A stretch of 44,854 nt of DNA from an uncultured Rhodanobacteraceae bacterium (GTDB lineage: Bacteria > Pseudomonadota > Gammaproteobacteria > Xanthomonadales > SZUA-5), in NCBI GenBank assembly GCA_937928755.1, contig CALEZI010000099.1, positions 1 to 44,854 on the forward strand, read 5' to 3'. Positions within the stretch are counted from its first letter, which is position 1. Each line of letters opens with the position of its first letter. A program made the position numbers and the translations under genes. Below, piece after piece: positions 16,934 to 25,465 of the stretch. Below the pieces are notes generated by a model. It was not told where the DNA came from. It made no database searches and worked only from the letters and a program-made list of their open reading frames with translations.

Positions 16934-17686
16934 TCAAGCCGTTCGCAAGGCAGCCAGGATGGCGCTGGGCGGCACGCCGAAGTGTCTTTGCATGGTTCGG
17001 CTAAGATGGGCAGCGTCCGAAAATCCGGCGTCTTGCGCCGCCCGACTCAAGTCCGCGCCCGCGGCGGCACTCATCAAGGCCCGACGCAATCGCAGCCAGC
17101 GCAAGTAGGGTCGCAGAGGCATCCCCACCAGCGCGCGAACCCGATGTCTGAAATGACTGGGCGACAGCGAGGCTTCGCTGGCGAATTCCGCCAGTGTGCT
17201 GTTCAACTCGCTGCGGGCCGGCAGGCCTTCAAGAAGATCTCGGACGCGGTCGGAGCGGCGGCCAGCCGGAGCCGGCACCGACTTGGGTAACCCGAGTGCC
17301 GCGAGCAGCGGGCCCAGATCTGCGTCGGTCGACAACGGCCAGACGCCGAGCGCGGCATCGCGCTGTCGCTCCGTGAGCAGACACAATCCCCGCGCGCAGG
17401 CCAGCGCCAAAGTCCGTCCCGTGTGAGACTCGCGTTCGACGAACAGCAGCGCCGCGGCACCGGGCCAGACGCGGTGCGGCACGTCCGCGTCGATCAGCAC
17501 TCCGGGCGCAGTGATGTCGCCTTGACCATGAGCGGAAACGGTGACCGCTTCGCGGGGAGCGAGGACCAATTGCAGGGCATGGTGGGTATGTACCCGGTTG
17601 TCGCCCATGTCGCCGGAAAACACCGCCCAGCCTGTGCCCAGCGCAATGCGCCCGGACCAGGCAGGCGATTTCTCGTGGCTCGTCAT
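16934..17686 (-). CDS. AraC-family transcriptional regulator
   Basis: A 250-residue regulator. The N-terminal half is a cupin-like sensing domain (HTHHALQLVLAP, DVPHRVWPGAAALLFVE). The C-terminal double helix-turn-helix spans about residues 155-248: LAEFASEASLSPSHFRHRVRALVGMPLRPYLRWLRLRRAL and LSRAAQDAGFSDAAHLSRTMQRHFGVPPS. Its start overlaps the CopA stop (ATGA), so it is translated with the ATPase and presumably autoregulates or controls metal genes; the ligand is unknown. An AraC regulator inside a CueR-type operon is unusual and suggests layered control. Confidence 0.9.
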   Translation of the reverse strand: MTSHEKSPAWSGRIALGTGWAVFSGDMGDNRVHTHHALQLVLAPREAVTVSAHGQGDITAPGVLIDADVPHRVWPGAAALLFVERESHTGRTLALACARGLCLLTERQRDAALGVWPLSTDADLGPLLAALGLPKSVPAPAGRRSDRVRDLLEGLPARSELNSTLAEFASEASLSPSHFRHRVRALVGMPLRPYLRWLRLRRALMSAAAGADLSRAAQDAGFSDAAHLSRTMQRHFGVPPSAILAALRTA

Positions 17687-20076
17687 TGCTCGTGACCCTT
17701 CCGCAGCCTCAGCGCGTTGGCCACCACCGACACCGACGACAGGCTCATCGCCAGTGCCGCGATCATCGGACTCAGCAGCAAGCCGAAGCTCGGGTACAGC
17801 AGCCCGGCAGCGATCGGCACGCCGAGCGCGTTGTAGGCGAAGGCGAAGATCAGGTTTTGCTTCATGTTCGCCACCGTCGCTTGCGAAATCTGCCGCGCGC
17901 GCAGGATGCCGCGCAGATCGCCTTTCACCAGCGTGACCTGCGCGCTCGACATGGCGACATCGGTGCCGGTGCCCATCGCGATGCCGACATCCGCGGCAGC
18001 CAGTGCCGGTGCGTCGTTGATACCGTCGCCGGCCATCGCCACGCGGCGGCCCTCGGCCTTGAGTCGCGCCACCAGCTCGGACTTGTCCTTTGGGCGGACC
18101 TCGCCGTACACCTCATCGATTCCCAGCACCTTCGCCACGGCTTCCGCGGTGGTCTTGCCGTCGCCAGTCGCCATCACGATTCGCAACCCTGCCGCCCGCA
18201 ATGCGGCAATCGCCTCCGGCGTGCTGACCTTGATCGGATCGGCCACCGCAACAAGTCCCGCAGCGCGGCCATTGACTGCGAGGAACATAGCGCTGGCGCC
18301 TTCGCGGCGCAGGCGTTCGGCGTCTTCGCGCAAGCGACTGACATCGACGCCGATCTCCTCCATCAACGCGGTGTTGCCCAGCGCCAGGCGCGCCGCGCCG
18401 ACGAGCCCGCGCACGCCGATGCCGGTCGCCGACTCGAACTCGGCGGCGGTCTCCAGGGCCAAGCCGCGCCGACGCGCTTCGGCCACGATCGCTTCCGCCA
18501 GCGGATGCTCGCTGCCCTGATCGAGGCTCGCCGCGAGGCGCAGCGCTTCATCAGCGTTGAAGCCGTCGGCCGCAACGACCTCGCGAAACGCAGGTTTGCC
18601 CTGAGTCAAGGTGCCGGTCTTGTCGACAATCAGGGTGTCGATGGTGCGCAGTCGTTCGATGGCCTCGGCATCGCGAAACAACACGCCCGCCTGCGCCGCA
18701 CGCCCGGTCGCGACCATGATCGACATCGGCGTGGCCAGCCCCAGGGCACACGGGCACGCGATGATCAGCACGGCCACCGCGTTTACGAAGGCATAGGTCC
18801 ATGCCGGCTCCGGGCCGAACACGCCCCAGACGAAGAAGGTTCCGAGCGCGATGCCGAGCACCGCGAGCACAAACCAGAAGCTGACCTTGTCTGCCATCCG
18901 TTGCATGGGGGCCCGCGAACGCTGCGCCTGGGCGACCAGTTGCACGATCTGCGCGAGCACGCTGTCAGAGCCGATCTTGTCGGCGCGGATCACCAGGCTG
19001 CCAGTGGCGTTGATGGTGGCGCCGATGACCTTGCTGCCCGGAGATTTTTCCACCGGCATCGGTTCGCCCGTCAGCATGGACTCGTCAATGTTCGAGCGGC
19101 CCTCAAGGACTTCGCCATCCACCGGCACCTTCTCGCCGGGGCGCACGCGCAAGCGATCGCCCAGATGCACATGGGTCAGTTCAACTTCTTCTTCGCTGCC
19201 GTCCTCGCGCAGCCTGCGCGCGGTCTTCGGCGCCAGTCCGAGCAGCGCCTTGATCGCCGCCGACGTGGAGGATCGCGCCTTCAGCTCCAACACCTGGCCG
19301 AGCAGCGTCAGTGACACGATGATTGCGGCGGCCTCGAAGTAGACGCCGACTCGGCCGTGCTCGCGGAAGGCCTCCGGGAACATGCCCGGCGCCAGCGTTG
19401 CAACCAGACTGTAGCCGAAGGCCGCGCCCACGCCGGTACCGATCAGCGTCCACATGTTGGGGCTGCGATTGGCGATCGACTGCGCCCAGCGCTGAAAAAA
19501 CGGCCATCCGGCCCACAGAACGACGGGTGCGGAAAGCACGAGTTCCAGCCAGGTCCGCGCGTTCGCCGAGATGCCGCCGAACTGATGCCCGACCATCGCC
19601 AGCGCCAGCACGATCACCGATAGCGGCAGGGTCCACCAGAAGCGGCGGCGAAAGTCGATGAGTTCTGGGTTTTCGCCTTCATCGAGACTGGGCATCATCG
19701 GTTCCAGCGCCATGCCACAGATCGGGCAGCTGCCCGGCTCGTCGCGCACGATCTGCGGGTGCATCGGGCAGGTATAGCGAGCGCCCGGCTGCGCCGGGAC
19801 GGCCGCGGGCTGGGCGACGGGACTCAAATAGCGTGTCGGATCGGCAAGGAACTTGCCCCGGCACTTTTCGGAGCAAAACCGGTACAGGTTCCCGGCGTGC
19901 TCGAGTTGGTGGGGGGAGTCGATCGCCACCGACATGCCGCATACCGGGTCGACATGTGCATCGGCGTTGTGTGCATCAGCGGCATGATCGTGAACGCCGC
20001 TGGTGGGGCCGTGATGTGCGTGACCGTGTGCCGCTTTCGGCGGCGTGCTGCCATGTGAATGGTGATCGTGGTTCAT
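17683..20076 (-). CDS. copA: CopA-type Cu(I)-exporting P1B-1 ATPase
   Basis: A 797-residue inner-membrane pump starting at ATG 20076 (AGGAG upstream, ATGA overlap with the MerR gene). The N-terminus is not a CxxC HMA domain: it has a His-rich stretch, a YHS-type domain (DPVCGMSV...FCSEKCRGKF) and a metal-binding segment YTCPMHPQIVRDEPGSCPICGM. The pump core has CPC at C441-P-C443, D485 in DKTGTLT, SEHPLAEA, GDGINDAPAL, and the Cu-specific helices with AFAYNALGVPIAAG and MSLSSVSVVANALRL. It moves Cu(I)/Ag(I) from cytoplasm to periplasm, where the multicopper oxidases and Cus system act. The YHS and His regions may replace the missing HMA domain as metal entry site. Confidence 0.95.
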   Translation of the reverse strand: MNHDHHSHGSTPPKAAHGHAHHGPTSGVHDHAADAHNADAHVDPVCGMSVAIDSPHQLEHAGNLYRFCSEKCRGKFLADPTRYLSPVAQPAAVPAQPGARYTCPMHPQIVRDEPGSCPICGMALEPMMPSLDEGENPELIDFRRRFWWTLPLSVIVLALAMVGHQFGGISANARTWLELVLSAPVVLWAGWPFFQRWAQSIANRSPNMWTLIGTGVGAAFGYSLVATLAPGMFPEAFREHGRVGVYFEAAAIIVSLTLLGQVLELKARSSTSAAIKALLGLAPKTARRLREDGSEEEVELTHVHLGDRLRVRPGEKVPVDGEVLEGRSNIDESMLTGEPMPVEKSPGSKVIGATINATGSLVIRADKIGSDSVLAQIVQLVAQAQRSRAPMQRMADKVSFWFVLAVLGIALGTFFVWGVFGPEPAWTYAFVNAVAVLIIACPCALGLATPMSIMVATGRAAQAGVLFRDAEAIERLRTIDTLIVDKTGTLTQGKPAFREVVAADGFNADEALRLAASLDQGSEHPLAEAIVAEARRRGLALETAAEFESATGIGVRGLVGAARLALGNTALMEEIGVDVSRLREDAERLRREGASAMFLAVNGRAAGLVAVADPIKVSTPEAIAALRAAGLRIVMATGDGKTTAEAVAKVLGIDEVYGEVRPKDKSELVARLKAEGRRVAMAGDGINDAPALAAADVGIAMGTGTDVAMSSAQVTLVKGDLRGILRARQISQATVANMKQNLIFAFAYNALGVPIAAGLLYPSFGLLLSPMIAALAMSLSSVSVVANALRLRKGHEQ

Positions 20077-20474
20077 GCGTCTTGCTCCTGGGACAGCGCA
20101 TTGAGAATCGGGCAGGCCTCGCTGCGCCCGTGCCCGGGGCATGCGTCGATCAGCGTCCGCAGGCCACTGCGGATGCGTTCGAGTTCAGTGATGCGCAGCT
20201 CGATGTCTCCGAGTTTGCGCTGCGCCGCAGCGCGCACGCGGGCCACGTCGCGCTCGGCACTGAGCGCCAGCAGCGAACGGATGTCATCGAGCGAGAATCC
20301 CAGCACCTTCGCGCGGCGAATGAAGCGCAGGCGCTTGAGTTCCGCGGCGCCATAGCGGCGATAGCCCGATGCGAGTCGACCCGCCGGTGCCAGCAGGCCA
20401 TTGCGCTCGTAGAAGCGCACCGTGTCGATGGCAACTCCCGCCTGCTTGGCCAACTCGCCGATGCTCAGTGACAT
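20073..20474 (-). CDS. cueR: MerR-family metal regulator (CueR-like)
   Basis: A 133-residue activator with an N-terminal winged helix (SIGELAKQAGVAIDTVRFYERNGLL, then ASGYRRYG), a long dimerisation helix from about residue 76, and a C-terminal metal loop with Cys112 and Cys121 (ACPGHGRSEACPIL). The two Cys are where CueR binds Cu(I). The extra Cys near position 79 that ZntR-type divalent sensors use is absent (VARV here), which favours monovalent metal. CPGHGRS also occurs in other heavy-metal MerR proteins, so Cu versus another metal is not certain. It is the first gene of the copA operon, with a MerR-type promoter just upstream. Confidence 0.85.
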   Translation of the reverse strand: MSLSIGELAKQAGVAIDTVRFYERNGLLAPAGRLASGYRRYGAAELKRLRFIRRAKVLGFSLDDIRSLLALSAERDVARVRAAAQRKLGDIELRITELERIRSGLRTLIDACPGHGRSEACPILNALSQEQDA

Positions 20475-20497
20475 GTTCGTTCTCCTTGTGCGGTGTG

Positions 20498-20529
20498 AGC
20501 TTGCACCCTGGACCTGGGTCCAGAGTCAA
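20498..20529 (-). promoter_or_regulatory. MerR-type promoter and operator dyad for the cueR-copA operon
   Basis: On the minus strand, TTGACT (-35, 20529-20524) is followed after 20 bases by a weak -10 candidate CAAGCT (20503-20498). The long spacer contains a dyad at 20505-20526: half-sites ACCCTGGACC and GGTCCAGAGT around TG, matching at nine of ten positions. An over-long spacer with a centred palindrome is the hallmark of MerR-family activated promoters. It lies 24-55 bases before the regulator start, so the operon is probably autoregulated and metal-induced. Confidence 0.75.
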
Positions 20530-20574
20530 GCCCCAGTCGCGACGGCATTCACCGTCGCGACCGGTTCGCGTCAG

Positions 20575-21114
20575 TCAGCGATCGCCTTCCACACGGCGAA
20601 ACGTCGAGGTGCTGCCGTCCTCCTCCACCAGCTCGACCGTGTAGGACTGCACGCGGCCGTCCGGCATCTCCATGCCGGGCGAGCCGAGCGGCATGCCGGG
20701 CAGGACCAGACCGCGCGCCTTGGGCCGTTCAGTCAACAAGCGACGGACGTCCTCGGCGGGAACGTGACCCTCGATCACATAGCCGTCGATCTCTGCCGTG
20801 TGACAGGAGCCTTTGCCGTAGGGGACGCCAAGTCCTGCCTTGATCGGCGCGAGGTCGTCCGTGTCGCGCACCTCAACGGTAAAGCCGGCTTGTCGCATGT
20901 GTTCGACCCACAAGCCACAGCAACCACAGCTGGGAGTCTTGTGCACGACCATTGCCGGTGTCGTGTCCGCCATGGCGGTGGGGGTCGCGACCTGCTGCGC
21001 GCTTGCGGTCGTGCTCGTGGCGTCCGGGTCGCGTGCGCAAGCGGCCGACATCATCAGCGCTGCGAGGCTTGCGAGGCCCCACGCGGCGCTGCTTCCACCT
21101 GCGCGGCGGCTCAT
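20575..21114 (-). CDS. DUF411 metal-binding exported protein, copy 2
   Basis: A 179-residue homologue of the protein at 6417-6962: VHKTPSCGCCGLWVEH, GKGSCHTAEI, VIEGHVPAEDVRRLL, and GLVLPGMPLGSPGMEMPDG. The N-terminal signal has MMSAAC before the mature part, a poor lipobox, so it may be a soluble periplasmic protein. Its ATG overlaps the stop of the NTF2-like gene, making it the last gene of the leftward copper-oxidation operon. Likely a periplasmic Cu/Ag binder. The 100 bp to its left hold the cueR promoter. Confidence 0.9.
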   Translation of the reverse strand: MSRRAGGSSAAWGLASLAALMMSAACARDPDATSTTASAQQVATPTAMADTTPAMVVHKTPSCGCCGLWVEHMRQAGFTVEVRDTDDLAPIKAGLGVPYGKGSCHTAEIDGYVIEGHVPAEDVRRLLTERPKARGLVLPGMPLGSPGMEMPDGRVQSYTVELVEEDGSTSTFRRVEGDR

Positions 21115-21629
21115 CGCTGTGCCCTCGACGACCAGTGCAGATGGACGATCTTCCAGCCTGCTCCGGTCTTGCGCAGGATCGCGGTCTCGGTGGACGAGAT
21201 CATGAGCATCTTCTCGTCCTTGCTCGCGTGAATCTCGCTCTCGCTGCCGACCCAGACCAGGTCGCCCGATGCCTGAGCCGTCCTGCGCTTCAGCGTGATG
21301 TGGGCGGTCTTGAGGAACTCGGCGTCGTGTTTGGCGTGTCCGCCGAGGTACTCATCACGGGTACGCTCGGCGCCGCCGCTTTCAAGGATCAGCACGGCCG
21401 GATCGAGATCCGCGGCAACGCCGTCGAGATCGCCCGCGCTCAAGGCGGCCGAGAAGCGTTCCAGCACCGCTACGGCGTCGGCGGCTTCGGGCGAAATGCT
21501 GAGCGTGGCGCCCGCCGTCTCGCGGCCGGCGGCTACTTGCGTTGAGCCGTGTTTTTCATTGCCGTGGGCCCAGCCGATCGGCGCGGCAAGCGCGAGGGCC
21601 AAGGCGAGGGAAGTCATTCGAATGATCAT
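21111..21629 (-). CDS. secreted NTF2-like protein (DUF4440/SnoaL-type)
   Basis: A 172-residue protein with a signal peptide (LALALALAAPIGWAHG) and a cone-shaped NTF2-like domain: AVAVLERFSAALSAGDLDGVAADLDPAVLILESGG, RDEYLGGHAKHDAEFL, and TETAILRKTGAGWKIVHLHWS. Such domains bind small ligands or act as subunits without a fixed catalytic motif. The HGNEKHG start of the mature protein and its place between cytochrome c and DUF411 suggest a periplasmic role in copper stress, which is inference. Confidence 0.8.
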   Translation of the reverse strand: MIIRMTSLALALALAAPIGWAHGNEKHGSTQVAAGRETAGATLSISPEAADAVAVLERFSAALSAGDLDGVAADLDPAVLILESGGAERTRDEYLGGHAKHDAEFLKTAHITLKRRTAQASGDLVWVGSESEIHASKDEKMLMISSTETAILRKTGAGWKIVHLHWSSRAQR

Positions 21630-21677
21630 CGGTTTCTCCAGTTCGAAATGAGGCGCAGGGCCTCGTGGGTGGCTGAT

Positions 21678-22337
21678 TCAGTGTTGATGGTCGTTGTCGG
21701 TGTGGTCGTCGCCCGCGGGCGCTGCCATCGGATCTTCGACGGGCTCAAAGGACGAACGCTCCGGGTTCGTGCCTTCGTGTGCAGCATGCGGATCGCCACC
21801 GCCGACATCGGTTTCGCCGCCGCCGTGGCTGTGGCCATCGCTGGCCGCAACTCGTGCCTGGTACTGCGCGGCGGTCATGCCCGGAAACTGCTGCATGAAG
21901 GCGACCATGCCCCACAGGTAGCGATCGTCCATGCTCTTGCCCCAGGCCGGCATGCCCGACGCCTTGATGCCGTGCTTGAGCACCCAGAAGGCCTCGCGAG
22001 GATCGGTCTGGCCGAGGGCATCCCAGCGCGGCGGGCGCGGGTACAGGCCAACACTCAGTTCGGTTTCCTGCGCGTCAGGGCTGAGATGGCAGGTCACGCA
22101 CATGGCGTTGTAGTTGCCTGCCCCGTTGCGGATCAGTTCGGCGTCGGACAGGTCGGGCACCTGAATGTCCGCCGCCCGGACTGCGATCGAGCGCTTGCGC
22201 GCCACCTCGAGCGCGCGATGGGTCGCAGACCAGTGCGGGTCGTCGGCACCGACGTTGTAGATGCCGCTCCAGATGACGGCGGCGGCGATCACCATGCCGA
22301 CCAGTACCAGAACAACGAGGGTCTTGAAGAGTTTCAT
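21678..22337 (-). CDS. membrane-anchored cytochrome c with His-rich tail
   Basis: A 219-residue protein with an uncleaved-looking N-terminal helix (TLVVLVLVGMVIAAAVIWSG). The single haem site is CVTCH (Cys80, Cys83, His84), with Met129 in GIKASGMPAWG as probable sixth ligand, then a helix YLWGMVAFMQQFPGMT. The last 55 residues are rich in His and acid (GHSHGGGE, DPHAAHE, DDHTDNDHQH), an unusual metal-binding-like tail that echoes the TolC-like protein of the same operon. It follows the multicopper oxidase by ten bases, so electron transfer between oxidase-bound Cu and the respiratory chain is plausible. Confidence 0.9.
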   Translation of the reverse strand: MKLFKTLVVLVLVGMVIAAAVIWSGIYNVGADDPHWSATHRALEVARKRSIAVRAADIQVPDLSDAELIRNGAGNYNAMCVTCHLSPDAQETELSVGLYPRPPRWDALGQTDPREAFWVLKHGIKASGMPAWGKSMDDRYLWGMVAFMQQFPGMTAAQYQARVAASDGHSHGGGETDVGGGDPHAAHEGTNPERSSFEPVEDPMAAPAGDDHTDNDHQH

Positions 22338-22347
22338 GAGGTGCTCC

Positions 22348-23739
22348 CTATCCCATCTTCATTTTGGAGTGATCGACTGGCTTGGCTTCGAGCGTGGGCG
22401 ACGGGCCAGGCGGCGGGCCGCGTCTCGCGGGTTTTCCGAAATCGGGATCGGCGCTGATGCGATGTGAGACCGTGCCCTTGGGGTTGGGATACCAACCCGG
22501 ATCACGGAAGTCGCCGGAAGCGAGGTCGTCGCGCACCTTGATCACGGTGAACATGCCGCCCATTTCGAGATTTCCGAACGGGCCCTTGCCCATCATCATT
22601 GCCAGCGTGTTCTCGGGGCCGGTCATGTGGCCGGAGTCGGTGTGATCCTGGTGCTCGGCCATGCCGCCTTGTCCCATGGCCATGTAGCCCGGCAGCAGCT
22701 TGCGGATCTCCGCCTCCACGCCGGATTGATCGACGCCGAGCGTGTTCGGAATCTCGTGGCCCATCGCGTTCATCGTGTGGTGCGACATGTGGCAATGGAA
22801 GGCCCAGTCGCCGGGCACGGCGACGAACTCCAGATCGCGGGTCTGGCCGACAGCCACGATTTCGGTGGTTTCCGGTCGCCACAGGCCCTTGGGCCAGCGA
22901 CCACCGTCCGAACCGGTGACATGGAACTGCACGCCGTGCATGTGCATCGGGTGGTTCCACATCGACAGGTTGCCGATGCGCACGCGCACGCGTTCGCCGC
23001 TGCGCGCAACCAGCGGCTCGATGGCCGGAAACACCTTGCTGTTCATCGTCCACAGATCGAAGTCCTGCATCACCGACGGATCGGGTCGATACGTCCCCGG
23101 ATGCAAGGCCCAGTTGTGCAGCAACACGACGTAGTCGCGATCGATGGGCTCAGGCTCGCCGTCCCTGGGGTGGATGATGAACATGCCCATCATGCCGACC
23201 GCCATCTGCACCATCTCGTCAGCATGCGGGTGGTACATGTGGGTGCCGTGCTGGCGCAGGGTGAACTCGTAGACGTAGGTCTCGCCGGGCTGGATTTGCG
23301 GCTGCGACAACCCGCCGACGCCATCCATTCCCGAGGGCAGCAGCAGGCCATGCCAGTGCACGCTGGTGTGCTCGGGCAGGCGGTTGGTCACGTAGATGCG
23401 CACCCGATCACCCTCGACCGCCTCGATGGTCGGGCCGGGTGTGGTGCCGTTGTATCCCCAGCATTTGGCGCGGCAACCAGGTGCGAATTCGTGCTCGATT
23501 TCCTCGGCGACCAGGTGGAACTCCTTGACGCCGTCAACCATGCGGTGCGGCAGAGTCCAGCCATTCAGGGTGCGCACCGGGCGATAGCCGCCGACGGCGG
23601 AAGCAGGCAACGGCGCAGGCGCGGCGGCCGCGGTATGACCCTGGTGGTCTTGCGCGGCGGCGCGCTGCGCCCACAGCCCGAATGGGGCCAGCGCTCCCAG
23701 TCCGGCGAGGCGAAACCACTGGCGGCGAAAAGGATTCAT
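22348..23739 (-). CDS. multicopper oxidase (copper-resistance type)
   Basis: A 463-residue periplasmic oxidase. The N-terminus MNPFRRQWFRLAGLGALAPFG is a Tat- or Sec-like signal. The Cu ligand motifs are HWHGLLLPSGMDGVGG, HGTHMYHPHADEM, HPMHMHGVQFHV and HCHMSHHTMNAMGH. A Met/His-rich stretch (MAMGQGGMAEHQDHTDSGHM) and a tail ending DHSKMKMG add possible Cu-binding sites. It differs clearly from the oxidase at 3328-4827. Its start overlaps the TolC-like gene (ATGA) and a cytochrome c follows, a layout known from copper islands of Xanthomonadales-like bacteria. Presumed role: Cu(I) oxidation. Confidence 0.92.
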   Translation of the reverse strand: MNPFRRQWFRLAGLGALAPFGLWAQRAAAQDHQGHTAAAAPAPLPASAVGGYRPVRTLNGWTLPHRMVDGVKEFHLVAEEIEHEFAPGCRAKCWGYNGTTPGPTIEAVEGDRVRIYVTNRLPEHTSVHWHGLLLPSGMDGVGGLSQPQIQPGETYVYEFTLRQHGTHMYHPHADEMVQMAVGMMGMFIIHPRDGEPEPIDRDYVVLLHNWALHPGTYRPDPSVMQDFDLWTMNSKVFPAIEPLVARSGERVRVRIGNLSMWNHPMHMHGVQFHVTGSDGGRWPKGLWRPETTEIVAVGQTRDLEFVAVPGDWAFHCHMSHHTMNAMGHEIPNTLGVDQSGVEAEIRKLLPGYMAMGQGGMAEHQDHTDSGHMTGPENTLAMMMGKGPFGNLEMGGMFTVIKVRDDLASGDFRDPGWYPNPKGTVSHRISADPDFGKPARRGPPPGPSPTLEAKPVDHSKMKMG

Positions 23740-25361
23740 GGCGTGTCTCCATGGTCGTGCTGATGCTCGGATTCGTCGTCAACCGGTACGACGGGCTTGG
23801 TTGTGGTTGGCTTGCGGTGTTCGCGGTGTGGGTCCACTGGCGGCGTCGGCATGGACATGTCATGGCCGGCGTGCGGATCGGACGACGGCGCCGAGTCCGG
23901 CATGCGGTGGCCCGCGTGCGGGTCGCGCTCCGGGCCGCTGTGCATGCTGTGGTCCATGGCCGCCGGAGCACCGGTAGCCGGCAGGATGGCTTCCACGCCG
24001 ATGGCGGGCTCCACGGGTGAATCGTCGTCAGGCAGGCGTCCGCCAATCGCGCCCCGCAGTCCGGCGCGGGCGACCCAGTAGTCGCGCACCGCTTCGAGGT
24101 AGGCCTGGTAGGCGTCGTACTCCTGCTGTTTCGCCAGCAGCAGCTCGAACACACCCACCAACATGAAGTTCACCTGTTCCTGCGTGCGCGCGACGATGGC
24201 CTCGCGGCGCGGGACCAATTCGACGCGATGGCGTTCTGCGATGGTGTGCGCCACCGCGACGGCGTCCAGGCCTAGCCGCGCATTGTTCTGCACCGACAGC
24301 AGCCTGGCGTCGAGCTCGGCGCGCGCCTGTTGCAACTCCGCTTCGGCGCGCGCAACGCCGCCCTGTCCCTGGTTGAAGATCGGAAGCGCCAGCGAGGCGA
24401 AAGGACCGGTTGCCCGGGCGCCGTCGAACTCGCGTTCATGCTCGTAGCCGACCTCGATGCCGCCCAGCCAACGCCAACGCCGGGTTACGCCAAGGGCGTC
24501 CTCGCGCAATGCGACTGTGCGGCGTGCCGCGGCAAGGTCGAGACGCGTTTCGAGCGCCGACGCGACCAGAGCGTCGGCGTCGTAGCCGACCGCTCGCGGG
24601 GCCGGCAACTGCGACTGGGTGGTCCATTCTCCGTCGGTCGGCAGACCGACCAAGGCTGCCAGTCGATGTCGCGCACGCAAGGCGCTCGACCCAGCCGTCA
24701 GCGCGTCAATGCGGGCTTGCGTGGCTGCTGCGCGTTCCTGTTCGAGCTGCAGTCGGTTGATATTCCCGGCATCGAAGAAGCGTTGTGCCAGTTCGGCCGA
24801 CTGCTCGGCGGCACGCGCCACCAGATCACGCATCGCGGCGACTTGCTGTGCGCCGACCGCCTCGTACCACGCCACTTCCACTTCCGTCGCGATCTCGAGC
24901 ACTGCGCCCGCCACCGCCAGTTGCAGCCGCTCCAGTTCACCCTCGGCGAGACGCTTGCGTACTGGAAGGAGCAGTAGATCGGTCAAGCCGAGCGACACGC
25001 TGCGCGTGATCTGCGCACCCTCGCCGCCATCCGGCGAGAGCCGAAGAAAGCCAAAACTCGGATTCGCCAGACGACGCGCATCCTCCAGATCCGCTCGACC
25101 GAAGCCGAGTCGAACGAACTCCTCGCGCAGTCGTGGATTGTTGAAGAACGCCAGACGGACGGCGTCCTCGACGCCGATCGGCGCGGTCGGAACCTGCGGA
25201 GCGGGATCGGCGCTCAGCGGCGACCAATCGAGGGGCACCGAGCGCCGATCCGCGATCAGGTCGCGGGATTCGGAATAGCCGCGCTCGCGCGGCAAACTGG
25301 CGCAGCCAACCAACGCCAGCGCCGCCGCGACGCTCGCGGCGGAACGAAAAAACCAAGCCAT
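23736..25361 (-). CDS. TolC-family outer-membrane lipoprotein with His/Met-rich tail
   Basis: A 541-residue protein starting at ATG 25361 (GAGG upstream) with lipobox LVGC (Cys20). Residues about 60-460 form the TolC-like double repeat: VEDAVRLAFFNNPRLREEFVRLG, NPSFGFLRLS, TDLLLLPVRKRLAEGELERLQL, LGGIEVGYEHEREFDG, and FASLALPIFNQGQGGVARAEAELQQAR. The last 70-80 residues form a periplasmic or surface tail with AMDHSMHS, repeats of DPHAGH and DPHREH, and EHQHDHGD, a probable metal-binding extension not found in typical TolC proteins. No adaptor or pump gene is adjacent, so it may borrow one or act as a Cu-binding outer-membrane protein. Confidence 0.88.
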   Translation of the reverse strand: MAWFFRSAASVAAALALVGCASLPRERGYSESRDLIADRRSVPLDWSPLSADPAPQVPTAPIGVEDAVRLAFFNNPRLREEFVRLGFGRADLEDARRLANPSFGFLRLSPDGGEGAQITRSVSLGLTDLLLLPVRKRLAEGELERLQLAVAGAVLEIATEVEVAWYEAVGAQQVAAMRDLVARAAEQSAELAQRFFDAGNINRLQLEQERAAATQARIDALTAGSSALRARHRLAALVGLPTDGEWTTQSQLPAPRAVGYDADALVASALETRLDLAAARRTVALREDALGVTRRWRWLGGIEVGYEHEREFDGARATGPFASLALPIFNQGQGGVARAEAELQQARAELDARLLSVQNNARLGLDAVAVAHTIAERHRVELVPRREAIVARTQEQVNFMLVGVFELLLAKQQEYDAYQAYLEAVRDYWVARAGLRGAIGGRLPDDDSPVEPAIGVEAILPATGAPAAMDHSMHSGPERDPHAGHRMPDSAPSSDPHAGHDMSMPTPPVDPHREHRKPTTTKPVVPVDDESEHQHDHGDTP

Positions 25362-25465
25362 GGACTCATCCTCACAAGCGACAGGCGCTGTCCGGATCGG
25401 ACGCGCAGACGCGGCAACGGGAGTGCAAGCGCCGGATGGCGCCCACACCGACAGTCGTTACGCGT

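Noticed and set aside
17686..19314. 542-codon plus-strand frame opposite copA
   Set aside because: Shadow of the ATPase; residues are mirror-codon noise.
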